Origin: Micrococcaceae bacterium UBA7136
GTDB lineage: Bacteria > Actinomycetota > Actinomycetes > Actinomycetales > Micrococcaceae
DNA length: 25,508 nt
Assembly (NCBI GenBank): GCA_002492045.1
Contig: DKXC01000045.1
Location: forward strand, 7,147 to 32,654
Reading direction: 5' to 3'
Part shown: positions 7,067 to 14,825 of the stretch, in pieces
How positions within the stretch are numbered: the first letter of the stretch is position 1
Layout of the letters: each line of letters starts with the position of its first letter
Notes under the pieces: generated by a model
Database searches by the model: none
Seen by the model: the letters and a program-made list of their open reading frames with translations, nothing else
Told to the model about the DNA's origin: nothing
Translations under genes and position numbers: made by a program

Positions 7067-8713
7067 TTAGAGACCCAGCTTGGCTGCCAGATGGTCAGCC
7101 AGACGAATAGAAATAGCAATGACGGTAAGAGTCGGACCAGCCATACCAGCAGTGGTAAAGGCACCTGTAGTAGACAGGTAAAGGTTAGGTGAAGACCAGA
7201 GCTTGAGGTTCTTATCAATCACAGAATTCTCGGGGCTCTCACCCATACGGACTAGACCCATCTGGTGAGTAGCATCCACCATGGGGCGAGTCAGCATTTC
7301 CTCTAGGGTAGGAGGCTCATAGGTGGCAAAACCAGTAGCGTTAATACCCTCAGCCAAAAGCTCCAGAGAACGGTGGTAGTTACGACGATCCTCTTCAGGA
7401 ATGAAGTGCTGGACATCCAGACGGGGAACGCCGTAAGCGTCCTTCTCTACCTTAGAAAGTACCACCCGCTGATCTGCCCGGGGGCTCTGCTCAGCATCAA
7501 AACGAACCCGGTAGGTTCCCTTCTTAGAATAACGAGTGAAGGAAGGCAAGGTACGAGAATCCAGGATACGGTCACGCAGCCAATGAATACCAAAAGCAGC
7601 AACGCTAGGCAGTCCCTTAACTACGTTCAGAGTATGGGCCTTGGGGTCTTCCAGCTCAGCATAACGCCGGTGCATACCGGTTCCCTTGAAACCACCAGTC
7701 TTGGTCAGCATCTTGCGGACCAAGGCAAAGGAGCTCAAAACAGGGTCGCCATGTTCAGGGTTTCGAGGCTCTTCATACCAAATCGCAAAGCCCATGTTCA
7801 GCAGACCCTCGCGGCGACGGACCTCCTCGTGCAGCTGCATATTACGGCGGACCCAAACACCGTCATGGCTCTTAATGTAGGTAACAGCGTTACCTTCAGA
7901 AGCAGGATCCTTGAGGGTCAGCTTACCGACCTCACCAACAGGGTGAATAGTGTAGTAGCGGCCTACCTGGTCCTGTTCATTACCGACCTGAGAGTTAAGT
8001 AGCAGACGAGCAGTCTCCAGACCGCCCATAGCCAGTACAATCTCTTCGCCGCTTACAGTCAAGAAACGGCCGGGCTCAGACTGAATCTTAAGCTCGGTAA
8101 TCCGTCTGCTTTCGGGATCCTGGATTACCTGAGTAACGTTAGCGTGGTGCAGTACCCGGACGTTGCCACGAGGAGCCAGTTCTTCAGTAACAACCTTGCC
8201 AAAGTTCACCGGAGGTCCCCAGCGCCAAATACCCTGGGTATTGACCAGGTCAGACTCCCCCATCAGATGCTGAGGGGCACCCGGGATAGCCTGGGCGGCG
8301 GTGTACTCCATATTCTTAACACCAGCTGCTACAGTTGCACGCTGGTAGAAGGGGTTGAGGTCCTCCCGGCTAATAGGCCAGCCCTTAAAATCTAGGTCGC
8401 CTGCCTTCCGGTCCTCAAAATCCAATGCATCGAAGGGATAGGTTCGGCCACCCCACTGGGTTGAGGCTCCGCCTAGACGTTTAGTACGGGCCTTCTCCAT
8501 AGGCTCAACGTCCTGAGAACGGCTATCTGCTTTCAGGCTATCGTCGTGTTCCGGCGAACGGCCTAGGGCACCGCCTTCAATCAAGAGAATATCGACCCCG
8601 GTGGGCGCTAGCTCACGCGCTACAGTAGCGCCAGCCGGGCCGGTACCAACAATGACCACAGTACCGGTTAAATGTGAATTTTCAGGTAGTTCACGGGCAT
8701 CGATGAAACTCAT
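7067..8713 (-). CDS. GMC-family FAD-dependent oxidoreductase
   Basis: 548 residues. The N-terminus holds the FAD dinucleotide fold VIVGTGPAGATVARELA and the following ILLIEGG. LGGASTQWGGRTYPF (about residues 80-95) is the GMC signature region. The C-terminal GMC domain has H483 in HQMGLVRMG, corresponding to the family's catalytic His in 'HP.GT.RMG', and the closing LTVIAISIRLADHL helix. The second active-site position, usually Asn or His in an 'NPT' motif, is Gly here (G526 in GMAGPTLTV). GMC enzymes oxidise alcohols, often on sugars or polyols. The gene lies between an aldo/keto reductase (8 bases upstream) and a WcaF-type acetyltransferase (9 bases downstream), so a sugar or lipid-linked sugar of the capsule is the likely substrate. 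The start has only a weak ribosome site. Confidence 0.88.
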   Translation of the reverse strand: MSFIDARELPENSHLTGTVVIVGTGPAGATVARELAPTGVDILLIEGGALGRSPEHDDSLKADSRSQDVEPMEKARTKRLGGASTQWGGRTYPFDALDFEDRKAGDLDFKGWPISREDLNPFYQRATVAAGVKNMEYTAAQAIPGAPQHLMGESDLVNTQGIWRWGPPVNFGKVVTEELAPRGNVRVLHHANVTQVIQDPESRRITELKIQSEPGRFLTVSGEEIVLAMGGLETARLLLNSQVGNEQDQVGRYYTIHPVGEVGKLTLKDPASEGNAVTYIKSHDGVWVRRNMQLHEEVRRREGLLNMGFAIWYEEPRNPEHGDPVLSSFALVRKMLTKTGGFKGTGMHRRYAELEDPKAHTLNVVKGLPSVAAFGIHWLRDRILDSRTLPSFTRYSKKGTYRVRFDAEQSPRADQRVVLSKVEKDAYGVPRLDVQHFIPEEDRRNYHRSLELLAEGINATGFATYEPPTLEEMLTRPMVDATHQMGLVRMGESPENSVIDKNLKLWSSPNLYLSTTGAFTTAGMAGPTLTVIAISIRLADHLAAKLGL

Positions 8714-8721
8714 AATAGTCT

Positions 8722-9612
8722 CTAACTCTCTAGTAATTTCTGGACAGACTTAAGGTCTGCTTCTGATACACCGCGCTCCAGCGCAGCAAGATTTTCAGTG
8801 ACATGAGCAGGTCGACTCATGCCCAGCAAGACGGCATCAATAGCAGGATGTCGGTAGGCGCCCTCTACCAGTGCAGCCACTGCCTTAGGCCGGTTGAGAC
8901 CTCCAGCAGTCACCCGCGGCAGTAGGGAACCGTCACCCAAAACAGCCAGGCCCACCAGGGTTACGTCCTTCTTCAGTGGCAGGAGATTATCAGCGATAGT
9001 GGTATTGCCTAGGTTAACGGGAACTTGCAACCAGCTCAGACCAGGAGCTAGAACAGCAGCTAGGGCATCTTCCTGGCTACGCACAGAGGCACCCCAGGCC
9101 TTAATCATTCCCCGCTCCTGCATAGAATTTAGTTGCTCTAGCAGGGCAGTCTGTTCAAAGTCACTTGCTTTAGGTTCATGCAAAAGCAGAATGTCTAGTT
9201 CATCCCGCCCCTGGCGACGCATGCAGTCCAAGGCAGCAGACTCAACATAGCCAGGTGCAAAACAGGTAGAGGCCGTGGTAGCAGCCTTAAGACCTTGGAG
9301 CCCCACCTGTCCAACATGCTTGCGAGCAGAGATAATACCCCGAGGAGTCTTAAGCAACCCCACCTTGGTCATTACAGCAACATTGTCCCGGTGCTTGATG
9401 GCTCGGCCTACAATTCGTTCGCTAATGCCACGTGCATAGACATCAGCTGTGTCGATTAGGCCCAGACCCATATCCAGGGCACGGTTTAGGGCCTCTTCGC
9501 CTTCCTTAATAGAGCGCTTCTGCCAAAAAGCTCCCAGCTTAGCTGTGCCCATACCTAGGGGGGCAAGCTCAAAGTCACCTAGACGAGTAGGAGTAAGAAG
9601 CTCGCTGCGCAT
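8722..9612 (-). CDS. Aldo/keto reductase
   Basis: 296 residues with the full AKR tetrad: D54 in LIDTADVY, Y59, K83 in VMTKVG, and H145 in ILLLHEP. The opening LGMGTAKLG and the barrel pattern are normal for the superfamily, which uses NADPH to reduce carbonyls or, in reverse, to oxidise alcohols. The C-terminal third (VTENLAALE) is the usual end. An unusual feature is the segment around residues 92-122 (ISARKHVGQVGLQGLKAATT), which may form the loop that reads the substrate. It starts one base after the preceding glycosyltransferase stop and is followed 8 bases later by the GMC oxidoreductase. The tight pairing of the two redox genes suggests consecutive steps on a sugar; that is inference. 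Confidence 0.9.
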   Translation of the reverse strand: MRSELLTPTRLGDFELAPLGMGTAKLGAFWQKRSIKEGEEALNRALDMGLGLIDTADVYARGISERIVGRAIKHRDNVAVMTKVGLLKTPRGIISARKHVGQVGLQGLKAATTASTCFAPGYVESAALDCMRRQGRDELDILLLHEPKASDFEQTALLEQLNSMQERGMIKAWGASVRSQEDALAAVLAPGLSWLQVPVNLGNTTIADNLLPLKKDVTLVGLAVLGDGSLLPRVTAGGLNRPKAVAALVEGAYRHPAIDAVLLGMSRPAHVTENLAALERGVSEADLKSVQKLLES

Positions 9613-9613
9613 A

Positions 9614-10852
9614 TTATTTATTACCTTCCAGTGCCTGCTCTAGGGCTGTCTTCCAGTTGTCCTCAACAATCTTCGGGTTCATTTCTTCTCCCAGTAAACG
9701 GTAACCAGCAGCACCTATCTGATTAGCTCGCTCAGGCTGGTCCATCAGCTCTTCGATATAAGAAGCCAGTTCCGCAGGTGTCTCCCCTACCAAATAGGCT
9801 TCCTCATCAGATCGAGGAATACCAGCAACACCCAGGGGGCTAGCTACAACTGGCAAACCAATGCTGAAAGCATCCAGAACCTTAGTCTTGATACCGGTTC
9901 CAGACTGAACCGGCGAAATAAAGATGCGGTACTTGCTTAGCTCTGCCTGCAAATCGTCCACATAGCCCTTGAAAAATATTGGACTTCCTGCGAACTCGGC
10001 TTGAACTTTCGGGTCAATCTTGCCTATAACAGTCAACTCAAGGCTCCGGCCTCGCTCCTGTAAGACGGGCAGAACCTGATCCCTGAAGTAACGCAAAGCG
10101 CCCAGATTGGGGCTATAGTGCATAGCACCCAAAAAAACCAACTGATTAGCAGGGTTATTACCTGCCGAAATCAGTTCCCCCTGAGCGACAGCCATAGGTA
10201 AATCATAGACCTTGACGCCTGCTCGCTCAGCTAGAATCTGGGCTTCTTCCTTGCCAGTTAAGGCAACGGCCTGAGCTTCCTGGGCAATCTGAATCTCCCG
10301 CTGGTAAGCGTTCTTAGCTTCCAGTCCCAGGAGTCTTCCTGCTAGACCTTCCGCTAGAGGCAACAGGGGAGCAGGAATCTGTTCCCCAAAATAGCCCAGT
10401 ACAGAGTCATTATTCGCTTGGAAACTCTCAGAGCTATACCGTTCAGAGAGAAGATCATCTAGATGCATCACTATCGGCAGACCGGTAGACTTTGCCAGAT
10501 TCCAGGTGCGGATACCATCACCAATAATGGCCCTAGCACCGAGCTGCTGGCAGAGCTGAGCTACTTGACCTTGGACACCGGATGAATCAAAAACAATTTC
10601 GTTAAGAGTTTTACCGGAAACAAGAGCCCTAAGAGCGCGAGGGGGCAAAGTCTTGACGGAAGGAGTTTCAATCCGATGGACCGGGCAGCCCAGCCAAGTG
10701 GACGGTCCCTGGTCCTTGGTCAGAGCAAGGATTTCAAGAGAATAGCCGATAGCCTGCAAGGAACGAACAGCTGTCTCGAGAACAGTGATTCGGCCTGTTC
10801 TCGTACCCGTCACATCCCGGGCAGAAAGCAGAATAAGTTTCTGACCAGTCAC
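9614..10852 (-). CDS. GT4-like glycosyltransferase
   Basis: 412 residues starting with GTG at 10852, immediately after the TAA of the preceding gene, which implies coupled translation. The N-terminal half is a GT-B acceptor domain (LLSARDVTGTRTGR at the start, then IVMHLDDLLSERYSS near residue 130). The donor half starts at LVFLGAMHYSPNLGALRYF and has SGTGIKTKVLDAFSIGLPVV, the phosphate/sugar-binding segment of the 'Glycos_transf_1' fold, with Asp where many relatives have the second Glu of EX7E. The LGAMHYSPN..A segment is typical of the subgroup that transfers sugars onto capsule or glycan intermediates. Nothing in the sequence identifies the sugar. Confidence 0.82.
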   Translation of the reverse strand: MTGQKLILLSARDVTGTRTGRITVLETAVRSLQAIGYSLEILALTKDQGPSTWLGCPVHRIETPSVKTLPPRALRALVSGKTLNEIVFDSSGVQGQVAQLCQQLGARAIIGDGIRTWNLAKSTGLPIVMHLDDLLSERYSSESFQANNDSVLGYFGEQIPAPLLPLAEGLAGRLLGLEAKNAYQREIQIAQEAQAVALTGKEEAQILAERAGVKVYDLPMAVAQGELISAGNNPANQLVFLGAMHYSPNLGALRYFRDQVLPVLQERGRSLELTVIGKIDPKVQAEFAGSPIFFKGYVDDLQAELSKYRIFISPVQSGTGIKTKVLDAFSIGLPVVASPLGVAGIPRSDEEAYLVGETPAELASYIEELMDQPERANQIGAAGYRLLGEEMNPKIVEDNWKTALEQALEGNK

Positions 10853-11890
10853 TTACTTCAAAAGCCCTTCAAGCATAGTGTAGTAGTTCTCAATAAACTT
10901 CTTCTTGGAGAACTTCTGAACATGTTCAGCCAAGAGGCCCTTATGGTAGTCATAGAGCTCAGGCTTAGTTAGCAACTCCTCAACCTTGTCGGCCAGGTCC
11001 TTGGAGTTACCGGGTTGAAATTTCAGACCAGTATTACCGGCAGCCTCAGGTAAACCACCTGCGTTAGAAGTGACAGTTACACAACCGCAAGCAGCCGCTT
11101 CCAGGGCTACCGTACCGAAGGTCTCAGGCAGAAGAGAGGGAACTATAGCAATTGAATTCTTGTTCAACTCAGCAACGATATCTTCGCCAAAGAGCTTACC
11201 GGTGAAGTTCACGGAGTCAGAGATACCCAGACGCTCAGCCTCATAGCGTGAGTTTTCGCCCTTATCATCAGCACCAACCACCGTCAGCTGAATATCGTGT
11301 CCGCGCTCCTTAAGTAGCTTGATAGCTTCAAAGAGCACCAGGCTGCCCTTCTCCTTACTCAGACGCCCAACATAAATCAGGGAGTTACGAGGACGTTCAT
11401 CGGTATTGGTTACCCTGAACATGTCGTCGCGATAGCAGTTATAGATAATCCGAGTAGGGTCAGGAATAGTAGACGCTGTCGACTGAGAATTAGAAATCAT
11501 GGTCGTAGCGGTTCTAATCAGCGCATACTTAGCCTTGAGTTTGAGATTCTGCAAGGTGGTGTAGGTCTGAGTGGGATCCCATAGATAAGACCTAAAGACA
11601 ACAGCCCAAGGACGCCGATAAATAATCTGGGGCCAGTAAAAACGCATCACCGGGTTGTTATGGAAAATAACATCAGCCCATCGAACCTCACGCATCAAGT
11701 CCTTGGGGCTAGGTTCACGTACCACCCTAAAAGGGAAGCTCTTCTCTTCACCCGGGATCTCGGGAGTCCGAGTCACTACCACAACTTCGGCCTGGTAACG
11801 CTCAACAAAACCAGTAGCCAACACTTCAGCAGTGGTCTCAATACCTCCGATAGCGGGGTAAAAACCATGCGCAAAAATCAAAATCTTCAT
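10853..11890 (-). CDS. GT4-family glycosyltransferase
   Basis: 345 residues. MKILIFAHGFYPAIGGIETT is the classic GT4 start with a glycine-rich loop near the active site. The donor domain opens with SLIYVGRLSKEKGSLVLFEA (170-189), and E256 and E264 form the EX7E motif in LPETFGTVALEAAACGC. The ATG at 11890 is preceded by AGGAAAAG at a good distance. The gene lies 9 bases after the GT4 gene upstream and abuts the next one, so the three are one operon. It probably adds one sugar of the repeat unit. Its linkage and donor cannot be told. Confidence 0.88.
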   Translation of the reverse strand: MKILIFAHGFYPAIGGIETTAEVLATGFVERYQAEVVVVTRTPEIPGEEKSFPFRVVREPSPKDLMREVRWADVIFHNNPVMRFYWPQIIYRRPWAVVFRSYLWDPTQTYTTLQNLKLKAKYALIRTATTMISNSQSTASTIPDPTRIIYNCYRDDMFRVTNTDERPRNSLIYVGRLSKEKGSLVLFEAIKLLKERGHDIQLTVVGADDKGENSRYEAERLGISDSVNFTGKLFGEDIVAELNKNSIAIVPSLLPETFGTVALEAAACGCVTVTSNAGGLPEAAGNTGLKFQPGNSKDLADKVEELLTKPELYDYHKGLLAEHVQKFSKKKFIENYYTMLEGLLK

Positions 11891-11899
11891 TAGCTTTTC

Positions 11900-13081
11900 C
11901 TAACCTTCCAGTCCGACGCCTTGACGAATCTTTGACCGGAAACTAGCCCACGATAACCGCTCTGCTTCAGCCTTGACCTGCTCATAATAAGGACGCTGGG
12001 GGCTGTAGGTCTGCTCATGCATTTGTAGGGCATCAACCAGAGGCTGTACACGGCCTGCTTCGACAACCGTTCCTACCTCAGCAGGCAAATCCATATCGTA
12101 AACACCAGTGTTTTCGGTACCAATGATGCGACAGCCGGCGGCGAGAGCCTCACCATAGACCAGGCCAAAGCCTTCCACTAGAGAAGGCATAACGAAAGTA
12201 TCGTGACGAGCCATCGTCTGTAGTAATTCGTCGTGTTCCTGACGTCCCACAAAATTAACGTTCTCAACACCGCTGGCAAACTCTAGGATGGCAGGATCAG
12301 TTCGAGAAGTGACTACCGTTAGCTCAGAATTAGTGAGTTTCGCTTGCCGCCAGGCTTCCAAAAGAAGGTGCAGACCCTTACGAGCAATACCTTGACCTGC
12401 AAAGAGGAACTTACAGCGACTGCTTTCTTCCCCTACCCGGTTAAGAGCAATATCAGGGACACCATAAGGAGCTACATGAATCTTCTGGGCATCAAGGCCC
12501 TCAGAAATAAGACTGTTCTTCGTGATGGTAGAAGCGCAAAGGAAATTATCTGCAAGCGCAGCTTCCTTCAGATGATGTTCCATCATCCGTGGATCCAGCG
12601 CCTCTGCTTCTTGCTGCCAATTACCAGCATCGTGCAGTTCATCAATGCCGTTAATAAGCTGGGTAAGGTATTCAGGGGCTACCTGGTAGACAAACAGGGT
12701 CTTCTTTACAGAAGAGGCAGCCTCCTTAAAAGCCCAGTAGGCTGCACCAGAATAAAGTAAAAGATCTTCCTGAGGATGTTTCCTAGCTACTTGGGCGATG
12801 GTCTTGCCCAGCTGCCGTTCTACGAAAAGGGTAGGAAAATCAGTTGATCGGTCAATTCGCCGCTTGACTTCGTAGGGCATCTGCGCCAGGAAAGCCCTAT
12901 ACGACTCTTGCACCTGGGAAGGACTAATCCCCTCAATCTTGCGGTGCCCCAGGGTGGGAAGCGATATGCCCTTACCCTCGTAGTAGTCTGTGACAAAGCG
13001 AGTGAGTTCTCCAGCCTCAGCCAGAGCAAGCGGAACCTGATAGAAGTCTCGGTCCCGATTCAGGCCAACGATATATCCCAT
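11900..13081 (-). CDS. GT4-family glycosyltransferase, first gene of capsule unit
   Basis: 393 residues. The N-terminal domain is less typical than in the neighbouring enzymes (GYIVGLNRDRDFYQVPLALA). The donor domain is clear: CKFLFAGQGIARKGLHLLLE (223-242) and an EX7E motif at E303 and E311 in VEGFGLVYGEALAAGCRIIG. The ATG at 13081 has a strong ribosome site (AAGAAGGG, 4 bases away). It is the most upstream gene of the minus-strand run and follows a 128-base gap after the hairpin at 13210-13243, so the promoter of the capsule operon should lie there. In the N-terminal domain, PSQVQESYRAFLAQMPYEVK could contact the acceptor; this is speculation. Confidence 0.85.
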   Translation of the reverse strand: MGYIVGLNRDRDFYQVPLALAEAGELTRFVTDYYEGKGISLPTLGHRKIEGISPSQVQESYRAFLAQMPYEVKRRIDRSTDFPTLFVERQLGKTIAQVARKHPQEDLLLYSGAAYWAFKEAASSVKKTLFVYQVAPEYLTQLINGIDELHDAGNWQQEAEALDPRMMEHHLKEAALADNFLCASTITKNSLISEGLDAQKIHVAPYGVPDIALNRVGEESSRCKFLFAGQGIARKGLHLLLEAWRQAKLTNSELTVVTSRTDPAILEFASGVENVNFVGRQEHDELLQTMARHDTFVMPSLVEGFGLVYGEALAAGCRIIGTENTGVYDMDLPAEVGTVVEAGRVQPLVDALQMHEQTYSPQRPYYEQVKAEAERLSWASFRSKIRQGVGLEG

Positions 13082-13209
13082 TTTTCCCTTCTTACTAGGG
13101 TCTCCCTAAACCCTATATCTAGACTAGCAGAATAGCTTTATTTACAGACGAAGAACTAAATTTAGTTCCCCTGTGAGGTTCAACGCTCCCCTCAAGCAGT
13201 CAGAGAGAA
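13082..13209 (-). promoter_or_regulatory. Putative capsule operon promoter with 16-bp palindrome
   Basis: This gap separates the dehydrogenase terminator from the first capsule glycosyltransferase. It contains the perfect palindrome GAACTAAATTTAGTTC at 13153-13168. On the minus strand TTGAAC, a 17-base spacer and TTTAGT form a weak -35/-10 pair, with the palindrome overlapping the -10. An alternative -10 is the GATATAGGG stretch nearer the gene. The palindrome would be well placed as a repressor site. This is position and symmetry only. Confidence 0.35.
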
Positions 13210-13243
13210 AGTGGCACAGGTACCTTAAGGCCCCTGTGCCACT
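13210..13243 (-). terminator. Intrinsic terminator after UDP-glucose dehydrogenase
   Basis: Arms 13210-13220 (AGTGGCACAGG) and 13233-13243 (CCTGTGCCACT) pair perfectly over 11 bases with a 12-base loop. On the minus strand the hairpin is followed by TTTCTCTCTGAC. A second, AT-rich hairpin (13263-13269 CTAGTTA with 13293-13299 TAACTAG, plus a nested TACTT/AAGTA stem) lies between it and the stop at 13310. Together they should isolate this gene from the capsule operon. Confidence 0.7.
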
Positions 13244-13309
13244 CGCGACTATATAGAGGAATCTAGTTAGGCTTTACTTCCTAAAGTAGAGATAACTAGC
13301 CGAAGGATC

Positions 13310-14614
13310 TTAACGCCGACCTACGCCCTGGTAGGCCCAGCCCTGAGCCAGCCAGCTCTCACGATCCAAAGAATTACGGCCATCAATCACAACCGCACCG
13401 GTCTTAGCCTGAGGCGGCTGGGCAGTAGTAAACTGCTTCCACTCAGTCAGGAGCAAAGCCACATCTGCATCAGCCAGGGCATCTTCCCAATCAGCCGCTA
13501 GGACCAGGCCGGGGTAGAGCTGCTGTGCCTTGTCACCAGCCTTAGGATCAATAGCCACCACCTGGTAGCCAGCATCGCTCAGCCTGGTAGCAACATCCAA
13601 AGCAGGAGAATCCCGCAGATCATCGCTCTCAGGCTTGAAAGCCAGACCCAGAACAGCCACCTTCTTGCCCTCAACCTCAGGCAGGAGCTGCTTAACCTGG
13701 TCGATAATGCTCTGCCGCTGGTGCAGGTTAATCTCGTCCACAGTAGTCATCAAATCAATGACATCGGTAACGCCCAGTTCAGCAGCCCGAGCTTTAAAGG
13801 CTCGAATGTCCTTAGGTAGGCAGCCACCGCCAAAACCAACACCGGCATTGAGGAACTTACGGCCAATACGATCGTCCAGGCCAATAGCATCAGCCAGCTC
13901 AGTAACATTAGCACCGGCGGCGTCGGCCACCTGAGCTACAGCGTTAATGAAGCTAATCTTGGTCGCAAGGAAGGCATTAGCTGAGACCTTGACTAGTTCA
14001 GCGGTCGGGTAATCAGTGACAATCTGAGGAGTCTGTCGGTCAAGAATCGCTGCGTAAATCTCATCCATGACCTTGCGTGCCAGATCAGCTTGGGCAGGAT
14101 CTGCAGGCAGGCCATAAACCAGACGGTCAGGAGTGACCGTATCAGCAATAGCATGGCCTTCTCGTAGGAACTCAGGGTTCCAAGCCAAAGTAGCCCCAGT
14201 AGCCTGGAAGGACTCCTGCTGGCTCAGAGCCTGGGCAGTACCCACCGGAACAGTAGACTTACCAATCACTACATCATCAGCAGACAGGTAAGGCAGAAGA
14301 GAGTTAAGGGCTGAATTCAGGTAGGTCAGGTCTGCCCCTGCACCGTCCTTACGCTGAGGAGTACCCACACCAATGAAGTGGGCCTTAGCGCCTCGCGCTT
14401 CAGAGAAATCAGTAGTGAACTTGAGCTTACCGCTCTTGAGACCTTCTTGTAGAAGCTCATCAAGGCCAGGTTCATAAATGGAGGCAAAACCGGTATTGAG
14501 GGCATCAATCTTAGCCTGATCAACATCAATACCTACCACCTCATGGCCCAGAGAGGCCATAGCTGCTGCATGAACAGCACCCAGGTAGCCACAACCAATA
14601 ACTGAAATTCGCAT
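13310..14614 (-). CDS. ugd: UDP-glucose 6-dehydrogenase
   Basis: 434 residues. It oxidises UDP-glucose to UDP-glucuronate in two NAD-dependent steps in the cytoplasm. The N-terminal NAD-binding fold is MRISVIGCGYLGAVHAAAMA. TVPVGTA (121-127) and the LAWNPEFLREG stretch (143-153) are family motifs. The catalytic cysteine is C265 in GFGGGCLPKDIRAF. The C-terminal UDP-binding domain includes VAVLGLAFKPESDDLRDSPA. GDP-mannose dehydrogenase is a relative, but the actinobacterial GGGCLPKD type with this length fits UDP-glucose. The gene is bracketed by hairpins and has its own promoter region, so it is separate from the glycosyltransferase operon. Its location suggests a uronic-acid-containing capsule, though the enzyme may also serve other cell-wall glycans. 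Confidence 0.93.
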   Translation of the reverse strand: MRISVIGCGYLGAVHAAAMASLGHEVVGIDVDQAKIDALNTGFASIYEPGLDELLQEGLKSGKLKFTTDFSEARGAKAHFIGVGTPQRKDGAGADLTYLNSALNSLLPYLSADDVVIGKSTVPVGTAQALSQQESFQATGATLAWNPEFLREGHAIADTVTPDRLVYGLPADPAQADLARKVMDEIYAAILDRQTPQIVTDYPTAELVKVSANAFLATKISFINAVAQVADAAGANVTELADAIGLDDRIGRKFLNAGVGFGGGCLPKDIRAFKARAAELGVTDVIDLMTTVDEINLHQRQSIIDQVKQLLPEVEGKKVAVLGLAFKPESDDLRDSPALDVATRLSDAGYQVVAIDPKAGDKAQQLYPGLVLAADWEDALADADVALLLTEWKQFTTAQPPQAKTGAVVIDGRNSLDRESWLAQGWAYQGVGRR

Positions 14615-14825
14615 TTCCCTTATATCTCCCTATAGTTAGTCTCTTGTAAGACCAGGGGCAGAGTGTCTAGAGCCTCTTGAGCGCCCCAAGTATTCCATAT
14701 TTTGTGAGCTCTATAGCCCAACAAGAAGAATTTAAAATCTCTTTCCTCAGGCTAAGGCCCTCCGTCCATAGTCTGTGACCAAGAGCCTTAGCTAGAGAAT
14801 AGAACCCGTCGAGAAGCTAAAGCTT
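14615..14825 (-). promoter_or_regulatory. Spacer: pnp 3' hairpin and ugd promoter region
   Basis: No gene is seen in these 211 bases. GCTAAGGC (14751-14758) and GCCTTAGC (14785-14792) form an 8-bp stem about 35 bases past the pnp stop and may end or protect the pnp message. Downstream on the minus strand TTGTTG (14719-14724) and AATATG (14696-14701) lie 17 bases apart and form a weak promoter candidate for ugd. GGGGC/GCCCC (14655-14659 and 14683-14687) could form a 5' UTR hairpin. Confidence 0.35.
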
